A DNA stretch of 37,306 bases, from contig QXVZ01009539.1 in assembly GCA_008931825.1 (NCBI GenBank), forward strand, positions 1-37,306, in the 5' to 3' direction. Within the stretch, counting starts at the first letter, position 1, and the number at the start of each line of letters is the position of its first letter. Of the stretch, positions 11,854 to 20,300 are shown one piece after another. The notes under the pieces are model-generated. The model was not told the DNA's origin. It searched no databases and saw only the letters and a program-made list of their open reading frames with translations. The stretch comes from Phallusia fumigata (Eukaryota; Chordata; Ascidiacea; Phlebobranchia; Ascidiidae). The translations under genes and the position numbers were made by a program.

Positions 11854-14800
11854 ATGGGGTATTATTACGTCACACTACTGATGACGTCGTTTCTGTTGGT
11901 GGTGGGAGCGGAAGGATTGAATTTATTTATGAGTGATGAGAAGATTGTGGGACCAAAAACATCCAACCAGTCAAGTTATTTCGGATTCAAATTCAAAATG
12001 TTCACAGGAATCGACAAGCAGCCTTTCATGTGAGAGTTTCTAATTTTTCTGCCGCATTAAATAAAGTGTAGCGGAATTTAGATGTTGGAGTCAAGATGTT
12101 AAAAATTTTGAAGTTTGACTTTTTCGACTTTTAGTTTCGCGTTTGAAAATATTTTCAACTTCCGAGCATTGTTTTCCCTTTTTTATAAGCTCGAAGCGAA
12201 AGTCGAGTTATTGATAAACGGGAGTTCCTGCAATTGTTCCATCAAATTGCGACGTTAACTAATTATCAACAAACTTTTAACCTCACTACGTCACTAAGTA
12301 AAATTGTAACACTAGAGGTTGCTGTTGCCAAACCCCTGTGTGACGTAATTGTTCCATTTCCTTTTGCAGAATATTTGTCGGCGCCCCACATGCGGGGGGC
12401 AAAGGGAAATCCCCAGTTTACCCCGGTGCTTTGTTCAAGTGCATCCGGGGTTCGGGGTCCCGACTCAACTGCCAGGATTCGACCCCGGGGGCAAAGGGGC
12501 ACCCGGGGAACCCCCCCGTCCTGAGCGCAGAAGCTGCGGTGGGTTTAAACTTGGCGGGAAAGAACGTCGGGAACAAAAGCGAATTGTCGGTGAGAAATTT
12601 TCGAATCTTCAATTGTTTTTTATTTGTTCGCGAACAATCGGGTTTGTAAAACTTCCGATCAAAGTCGCGGGAATTTCGTTGAAACTCCGAAATGTTGACA
12701 CATCTTTAAATATTCATAAAATATAAACTATAGAATGATCCAACGGAACTACAATGCGGCAAGTAGCTCGGCGGGAGACTCATTGTGAGCATAACGAAAT
12801 CAGGCGTTGTTCCGCCCACCGAAAATACAATGACAAATATATTGCGGTAAAATTCCAACATCCATCACCGGCCTCTGGTATTGAATGCAAATCACGTAAG
12901 AACTGCTGCATAGAAATGATGCAGAAGCCGGAAAAGCTGTCAATCAAACCGCAGGACTTCCAACCTCAAGCCCCTTTTTTATTTCACCGCATCTGCACAA
13001 ATAAATACAACGGATAAAATGAAAATAAATAAACAGCCAACATCTGTGGATTGATGGTTTCAAATTCTTCTTGTTGTTTTCAGGTTTGCGCGCCACGACG
13101 GATGCTCAATTGTTCGACGAATTACGTCACAAACGGTGTTTGTTACAAATACAGAAGAGGTGCATGGTCAAGGTCAACACGTCAAGCGAATAGATGTAAG
13201 TCAACAATGTTTGGTGAAGGCTTGGTGTGGCAGGCCTGTGCATGGACAGATCGTTTCAACACTGGCTACATATGTTGTTGATAAATCTATAGGCTTCTGG
13301 CGTAGTATCCCTTGTGCTCGCAAGGTTGTGGGTTCTAATCCTGACTCGGTAGCTTGTGTTTCCCTAACCAAGAAATTTAAGCGGCATCACTCCAAACCAG
13401 CAGGACCCAAATTGAAGTTGCCAACTTCAAATGATTAAAAAAATTAAATAAAAATATTTAACAGAAATACAATAAGGCAGGTGGCTAAACGGTGGACTCA
13501 TTGTGAGCATGACGCAGTCAGATGTTGTTCCGTCCACCGAGGATCAAAATGAAACAAACAACTCGCTTTTCGGCAGCCGGTCGTAGTGGGGTTCGAACAA
13601 GCAAGTTAACGAATTTGACGTTTTGTTTTCCAGTTTGTCCGGTGAAGCATACCGACATTGTTCTTGTGCTTGACGGTTCNTCAAACCGCAGGACTTCCAA
13701 CCTCAAGCCCCTTTTTTATTTCACCGCATCTGCACAAATAAATACAACGGATAAAATGAAAATAAATAAACAGCCAACATCTGTGGATTGATGGTTTCAA
13801 ATTCTTCTTGTTGTTTTCAGGTTTGCGCGCCACGACGGATGCTCAATTGTTCGACGAATTACGTCACAAACGGTGTTTGTTACAAATACAGAAGAGGTGC
13901 ATGGTCAAGGTCAACACGTCAAGCGAATAGATGTAAGTCAACAATGTTTGGTGAAGGCTTGGTGTGGCAGGCCTGTGCATGGACAGATCGTTTCAACACT
14001 GGCTACATATGTTGTTGATAAATCTATAGGCTTCTGGCGTAGTATCCCTTGTGCTCGCAAGGTTGTGGGTTCTAATCCTGTCGCGGTAGCTTGTGTTTCC
14101 CTAACCAAGAAATTTAAGCGGCATCACTCTAAACCAGCAGAACCCAAATTGAAGTTGCCAACTTCAAATGATTGACAAAATTTAAAAAAATATTTAACAG
14201 AAATACAATAAGGCAGGTAGCTCGACGGTGGATTATTGTGAGCATAACCCATCCATGTGTTCTTCCGCTCAACGCTGATAAAAATGAAACAAACAACTGG
14301 CTTTTCGGCAGCCGGTCGTGGTGGGGTTCGAACCAGCAAGTTAACGAGTTTGACGTTTTGTTTTCCAGTTTGCCCGGTGAAGCATACCGACATTGTTCTT
14401 GTGCTTGACGGTTCCAATTCAATCAGCAAGGCAGATTTTCTACAAGTCAAGCAGTGGGTGAAACTTCTCTCGTCCAAGTTCAACCCCTCGAGCACCAGCA
14501 TAGGAGTTGTGCAATATTCACATTTCTTCAATAGGAATCTTCCGCTCTGGTTTTGGCCCAGATCAAGTTACTGGAACCGCCAGCCTTATGTCAAAGTCGA
14601 AATCGCGATCGGACAATTCCAGAATCGAACAGAGTTCAACGTGAGTGCGATTGTGACGTCATCTGGTTAAACCAGAGTTAAGCGGGTGCGAGTAGCGACG
14701 AGTTTGAAACTCGAACTTGACGAGTAAAGAAGTAACGGTGCCTAGTAAACGAGTAACGAGTTCTCGGCAACATAATACGTCGAAATTCTGGTTCTGAGAT

Positions 14801-16126
14801 TTTGCAGTTTGGTAAACAAGTCATAACCTCAAAGTCAAAAACTTTTCGGTCAAACTTAAGGACGCCGCTTCTAGAAACCCTAATAAAATTGGATCAAACT
14901 TGATTCATATGAGATGTTGTATATTTGGCAGATGGCTGTCGACAACATAACTCATCACGGATTCAAGACTTACACCGCGCGCGCCATCTACCGGACAATT
15001 CTTGCCTTTAAAGCTTCAAACAATTACAGAAATCCCGGAAATCGAAAAGTGATGATTCTTCTCACAGACGGAAAGTGAGCTATTTTGGGATAAAACATAA
15101 GCCTGGTTTACAAGCAGATGAACTGATGCGATCTAAACTTAGAATACAACTTGGCACGCTATTTAGGCCCGCGGTTGTCAACCATTTTTTATTCCATGGA
15201 CAACTTTAACAGATATTTGAAGCTAAAATCCCAAAGGAAATTTGGTTTGTAAATAGTTGATCAGTATGTCAGAAGATAAGCTAAGCCCATAGAAATGATT
15301 AGCAGTTTTTATCAAAAATGTGCAATTGCAATTAAACAAAATTCCCCCCTGCAAATACAAGTACCCCAAGTGGTGTTTCCCCCAGATTAAAACCTCCCTG
15401 TTTCTTGTGAAATCAGGTTTTGCAGACAAACGAAATGGCAGCACGACTTTACAGTGAAAACAGGGGCTACCAAACGAGCAAGACTAAAATGTAATTGATT
15501 ATTTGTAGATCAGACGACGCAAAGTTATTGAAACGCGCAGCATCTCGTGCAAGGGCTGAGGGGATTTCGTCATACGCGGTTGGAGTGCAGGATTATGATC
15601 CCGCCGAGCTGGAGGTGAAAACTTATTTGTGTTTCAACCACTTTGCCAGCTTACTGCTTAATGTCTGGCGCTGCCACAAATCTGTTTTCAGGATTTTTAA
15701 TCAAACTACTTGATGTTGAGCGGCTCTGTTCAGGATTTGCAACATGTACCGTTAAGCTTTATGAATACAGAAATACTGTTTGAAACTTTTCAGGTGATCG
15801 CTTCGGATAAAAGCAAGGTTTTGACGATGACGAGTTTCAGCAAACTCGATTCAATCATCGGCGCTCTGCAAAAATCGATCTCAGGATATTTGGAAGGTAA
15901 AACCTACAAACAAATACACAATCGTTTTAACGTTGCGCAGCTGTTGTGTCGCCATCATTTCTTTCACCAAGCGAAACAAACTCAACTCAATTCAATTGTG
16001 ACTCCAAACACAAAAAGTTCTTTGCTATAATATCGAAGTATTTATTCGTTTGCAGGTAGCGGAGAAAATAATCAGACGAACGAGCTGTATCAAGCCGAGA
16101 CGGGACTGTCCAGTGTTTACTCGAAG
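11854..16126 (+). CDS. Integrin-alpha-like protein with I domain, copy C (8 exons; 3' end uncertain)
   Basis: Third paralogue. Exons: 11854-12029, 12370-12589, 13821-13932 (or its duplicate 13084-13195), 14369-14640, 14932-15074, 15509-15614, 15794-15896, 16056-16126; 401 codons. I chose ATG 11854 over the in-frame ATG 11881 because it completes a signal peptide (MGYYYVTLLMTSFLLVVGA). Motifs: SSYFGFKF, IIFVGAPHAGGKG (FG-GAP), VCAPRRMLNC with GVCY, then the I domain with DGSNS (about residues 183-187), TYT and LLTDGK, ending QAETGLSSVYSK. Exon 4 fuses what are two exons in A and B and carries an aromatic insertion (LPLWFWP) after the QYSHF strand. Exon 3 and the first 46 nt of exon 4 exist twice; including both copies of exon 3 would shift the frame. 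Exon 2 is far more GC-rich than its neighbours. No propeller exon follows; weak in-phase exons downstream are listed separately. Confidence 0.85.
12750..12832 (+). repeat. SINE-like repeat, copy 1 (A-box half)
   Basis: Contains GCAAGTAGCTCGGCGGGAGA followed by CTCATTGTGAGCATAACG, shared with the elements starting near 13465 and 14202. The first part resembles a tRNA A-box region. The B-box half is not obvious in this copy. Confidence 0.5.
13288..13372 (+). repeat. Second tRNA-like repeat type, first copy
   Basis: GGCTTCTGGCGTAGTATCCC followed after about 20 bp by GGTTGTGGGTTCTAATCCTG, a tRNA-like A-box/B-box arrangement with tRNA-length spacing. An almost identical copy lies 737 bp downstream. 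I do not call a functional tRNA because no paired acceptor stem was seen. Confidence 0.45.
13465..13612 (+). repeat. tRNA-derived SINE-like element, copy 2
   Basis: An A-box-like start (GGCAGGTGGCTAAACGGTGG), a shared CTCATTGTGAGCAT segment, and a B-box (GGGGTTCGAAC, core 13590-13597) about 110 bp further. It lies in the intron before the truncated copy of exon 4 of gene C. Confidence 0.55.
14025..14109 (+). repeat. Second tRNA-like repeat type, second copy
   Basis: Copy of the element at 13288-13372, with a changed base group after the B-box (CCTGTCGCGG against CCTGACTCGG). It is part of the larger direct duplication in gene C. Confidence 0.45.
14202..14350 (+). repeat. tRNA-derived SINE-like element, copy 3
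   Basis: Homologous to 13465-13612 (B-box GGTTCGAACC at 14325-14334). The middle part has diverged more than the flanking exons. It lies directly upstream of exon 4 of gene C. Confidence 0.55.
15176..15400 (+). repeat. Dispersed repeat, unit 2 (intron of copy C)
   Basis: Contains GTCAACCATTTTTTATTCCA, then GAAGCTAAAATCCC, and CTGCAAATACAAGTACCCC, parallel to 1656-1870. No coding capacity; probably a non-autonomous DNA element. Confidence 0.45.
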
Positions 16127-16235
16127 GTGAAACTTTATGAATGGGAAAAGTGAGTGTGGGGTTGGCGTGGTATATGTGACGTATGATTGTGTGACGCGCG
16201 GTAGCTACGTAGGGTTGAAGATGACGTCACAGCAG

Positions 16236-16744
16236 GATTACAAAGCAGATTATGAGGAAACAAGGTAAGTTACCGGTTTTGTTGCAGCTTATTGCTGCCA
16301 GAAATTTGCCACTATTTGTGTTTAGATCAACTTTAGCTGATCAATGGCATCTGGTGGCAGATCTCCAAAATACAAGGTTAGAAACTCTTACAAACTTGTT
16401 GGTTTGCTTTTTTAATTTTAACTGTGTAATGAAGTTATTTGAGTTAATTGAAGTATTTTTTTAGGTAGACCATCACTTCTTGTCTAGAAGGGAAGGAATA
16501 AAACAAGTTCTGAAAAGTAATTGGAGATCAATTTGAAAAGGTTGGGAGCCACTGTTCAAATTCTTCGACATTCCAATGTTTTACGCAGGAAAATTTGTTT
16601 TCCAGTTTTTCTGACTTTACAAATCGCCTGCGCAGCCTTACAACGGTGACGTCACTCCAGATCGCTTCACATGACGTCACCACCAGCCGGACAACGATGA
16701 CGTTACTTCGCATCACTCTTATGAAGTCACAACAAACACGATGA
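16236..16744 (+). CDS. Possible terminal exons of copy C (low support)
   Basis: Three short segments lie in phase with exon 8 of copy C and are bounded by usable splice sites: 16236-16264 (CAG before, GTAAGT after), 16326-16376 (TTTAG before, GTTAGA after) and 16606-16744 (TTCCAG before, ending in TGA). Joined, they would add about 72 residues, beginning DYKADYEETRSTLADQW, without any FG-GAP, transmembrane or integrin leg motif. The last segment overlaps three TGACGTCA palindromes, so its openness may be chance. Without this extension, reading straight on past exon 8 meets TGA within about 11 codons (at 16148-16150). I do not recognise the tail. A transcript would decide between a spliced tail, a read-through stop and an unseen exon. 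Confidence 0.25.
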
Positions 16745-17366
16745 CATTATGACGTCATTTACACAATCCATTTCAGAACTTTCCATTTGCCGCCAAACTT
16801 TTTCATTCCTTTTGTTCTGGTTTAAAAATCGCCAAAAATTCACAAATGAATTTAATTCCTCGTGTTTGTAGTAAGCCGCAAAGTTTTGGTTGCTGCAAAT
16901 TTTCAGAACAATTATTCGCTGGACAAACAAACGTATGTAGAAAAAGAAGCGACGAAAAAAGAAATAAAACAAAAAAGTGTCAACAAATCAGATTCGCAAC
17001 AGAGGGAAATCCCCCAGCGAATAAATAAATAATCTAACGGGATTTGGTTGTTTCGACCAATCACAATTCACTAAGTGTTTCGTCACCGATAGTTAGGTGA
17101 CGTCACAATGAAAACTTCAAATTCTACAAAATACTTTCAGATGTTTTTCGTCGCCTAAAACAAGTTTATGACGTCACTATGACACGTCATGGTTGAGTTA
17201 GCACGTGACTGCAGGCAGCGAATCAGACAGAAGATCACGTGGCATCAACGCACAGCGCCACACGGGGTTAGTGATGTCGTCACGGGTTGGCATGACAACG
17301 GCGCGCGAATTACAAGAAAATTAGAATGATAACAAAGCAGTGATGAGTTCGAACATTGCCGGGTTC
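16745..17366. other. Convergent 3' region between copy C and BRD4
   Basis: Plus-strand AATAAA motifs at 16963-16968 and 17020-17029 (two overlapping) could end copy C. TGACGTCA occurs at 16750, 17098 and 17169. No minus-strand AATAAA is seen before 16036-16042, inside copy C, so the BRD4 long transcript either uses a variant signal or overlaps copy C antisense. Confidence 0.5.
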
Positions 17367-20300
17367 TTACAGAAGACTTTCCTCGAATTTCTTCATAATA
17401 TCGGACTGCTGGTTCATGTCGATCTGTCCAGCCATTTGTTTGCGGCGTAATCTCTGTTGCTCCCTCATGCGGGCAATCTTATCTTGTCTTGCCGCCTCTG
17501 CTGCATCACTACCGCCCACTTGCGGACTAGGTGTCGGTTGTTCGGGGGCCGCTTGGAGGCGCATTGTTTCACGTTCCTCTCGCAATCTGACACAATTTTA
17601 GGCATATGCATTAAAAAGCACATCGGTTATGTGGAGTTCGACCATACAACACACTAATAGTTTCAATGTAACACAACTTACGTATGGTTAAAAAGATATT
17701 TTGTATACTACACAATCTCTCATCATTGTGGCTATAGCTATGGGAGACATGTTTATTGAAATCCAAAATGTTAAAAACAAGGTTTTAAACATCAAGATTT
17801 TAATTTTTCAAACCTTTGTCTCTCCTTATCGATCCTCATCTTCTCCTGTTCGGTCTGTTCCTTCTCCAACCTCCGCTGTTCCTGCTGCTTCAACAAACTT
17901 TCCATGTGTTTCCGTTCCTCCGCTTGTTTCTTGAATGTTTCAAAACTTCCAGCAGCATTAGTTGGGCGGGGTAACTGGGGTACTTGCCCCATCATGCCCC
18001 CTAACCCAGGTGCATTCCCACCAGCTTTTGCCGCCCACCCGAGGTTACTCCATGAGCTGCGGTTTTTCATTTTTATTTCAGCCTAGATTAAAGACAAAGG
18101 CACAACTCAAATTGTTTCGTTTGCAACAAGGCAATATTTTGCATTGTAGTCAAAAGTAATGCAACACAAAAAAACATCAAATCACCCAGAATGTGTAACA
18201 GAATGTGACCAAAATAACATGCAAATGTTTGTGACAACACTAACCTTTTTGCTTGCACTCAACACTCTTGAGTCGTCCAACGCTGAAGCGACAGATTTGT
18301 TAAGCGCAGAAGAGTTTGGTTCCTCAATAGGGGGTTCCCCAGGTGAAGTTAGCGACCTACTCATGATTGAATCATCGTGAATTTGTCCGTTACTGCTACT
18401 TGGATTTCTTACAGGCAGTTGGTGGTTGGGAGGCTGTGTGGAGGTAAAAATTGTGTTAATGTGAAGTTGATCAAATGAGAAAAAATAACTACCAAACATT
18501 ATAAATTAAAATCAAGGTGGTGGCATTCTACATGCTGTTGCACACATACTTCAACCTCTAAATGATATTTTCACATTATTTTCCTTTTTTTTGCTCCAAA
18601 GCATTATGACTTTAAATCACATTACAAGAATAATTTGTAAACTTCACTGTGTCATGTCCTACAAAACCAAACATACACCGAAAAACAAATTACCATGTTA
18701 GCAGAGTTTGGTGGTAGTGAGGGTGCAGTTGGGTCCATCTGACGGGGGGCTACAGGGGGTGCACTTGGGGCCACAGAAGGAATTTGGGTGCTGGAAGGCA
18801 CAGGGGAAATTTGAGGCATCATCGGTATGTTAGGGATCGCTTCCACCCGTCGAGGGGGGATCGAGTTGCTCGGTGGAGGAATTTCAATCTTAGAAAACAG
18901 TCAGATAAAAATAACTTGGGTGAACAATGTCTTTTAACTTAGGGAAGTTTTGAATCAGATAAAAAAGACACATCATCAATGCAGGTTGGCAGGAGAATCA
19001 CATCTGATGGTAAATTTCAAAATGCCTTCCTCCAGCCCATTATAGCTGGAAGTCCAAAAATGCATTAAATACCTGTTGTGCTTGCATAGGTTTGGGGGTA
19101 CCAGCTGAAGGGTTGAGGTGAGCATTGGTGTGGTATTGTTGAGCTGGGGGGGCACGCTGAGCTGTTGCGACCACTGGTGGTTGTTGTACTCCGACCTGTT
19201 CACATACACCATGGTTTGATATGTCATGTGCAGCACAGAATCGTATCACGATATTGATGAGATTGTGATTTATACAGTTAAGAACTGATAGAGTTAAACT
19301 AGCAATTGCAAAGGACAAAAGGTTTGATATGAAAATGAAATATATCAAAATCATTTGACAGAAAACTCACCGGAGGGCGGTGTTGCATTGGATTGGGTCC
19401 GGTGGGCTTGGAAACAACCTTCTCAACTTCTATTTGACAAATTGTTGGTTAGGTTTGACACCAAATAGAACACAGAAACACCATTTAAATGTTAACCTGT
19501 TTACATTGCCACAGTTTGTAAGTAACTACACGTGTCTAAACCTTTCCTGCCTTATGTCCTAGATATGTTCTCTGAAAAAAAATCCCACGATTTCTCAACT
19601 CAACTGTTTTTTAGGCATCGTCAGTTTCCAAAAATGTTTTGTATGTTGTAAGAGAAGTGTCAAATGCTTTTATTTGGGATGGGGTGGTTACGTTGAACCA
19701 ATGTATGGAAAATTAACTTTCTTCAGATAAAGATTATATGTTTACTTACTGAGCAAAACAAGTTTGACGATACTTTTGCAAAGAGAAAGGTTTTAAGATC
19801 CGTTGGTAAGCCCCACAACTTCAGACTTTATAAAAGCTTTAACAAAAAAGGTTGTTCATAGCTGTTAACTTGCTTTCTGACCTAAGCATTGCATCTGAAA
19901 TTTGGACGCTTATATACGATGGCACACACACACAGATTGTGTAACAAAAAATCAAGTTGTATTCCAAATTAATTTGATGAAATCGGCATACATTTAATAC
20001 AGCAATGCAAGTTGCTAGCGTGGTTTGGGTATTCGGATGGGTTCAAAGGGGTAAGGGGGTTTTGGGGGTCGGTGACAGCACAAACAGAAAGAGAGCAAGG
20101 CATATATATACAGCAAAAATCATAAAACTAAAGAAATATTTATGTGCAGGTATACAGACAAAATACTAACAAAAACATCTGACAACTTAAAATGAAGTGA
20201 AGAGAAATAGAAAAGTTACTTTTTTGTCCCCAGACCAAATTTGGTTTTTGTTTTTACATAGGATTTGTATTTAACTCACAAATCACAGTTAAGATTTGGG

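Larger units (their letters stand above)
12944..13679 (+). repeat. Direct duplication, first copy (gene C exon 3 to start of exon 4)
   Basis: This segment corresponds to 13681-14414 at an offset of 737 bp (735 at the exon 4 end). It carries exon 3 (13084-13195) and only the first 46 nt of exon 4 (13634-13679), cut off at the unresolved base 13680 right after GACGGTTC. The exon 3 region looks identical between copies, while the SINE-bearing intron has diverged noticeably. Either unmerged haplotypes at a contig join or a real tandem duplication. Confidence 0.85.
13681..14414 (+). repeat. Direct duplication, second copy
   Basis: Second copy of the 735-737 bp unit. It begins exactly after the N at 13680 with sequence matching 12944 onward and runs into the intact exon 4. 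I used exon 3 at 13821-13932 for the gene model because it is followed by the complete exon 4. Confidence 0.85.

Noticed and set aside
13288-13372. Functional tRNA gene
   Set aside because: A-box and B-box words are present, but no 7-bp acceptor stem or plausible anticodon arm could be paired, and the same element is repeated nearby.
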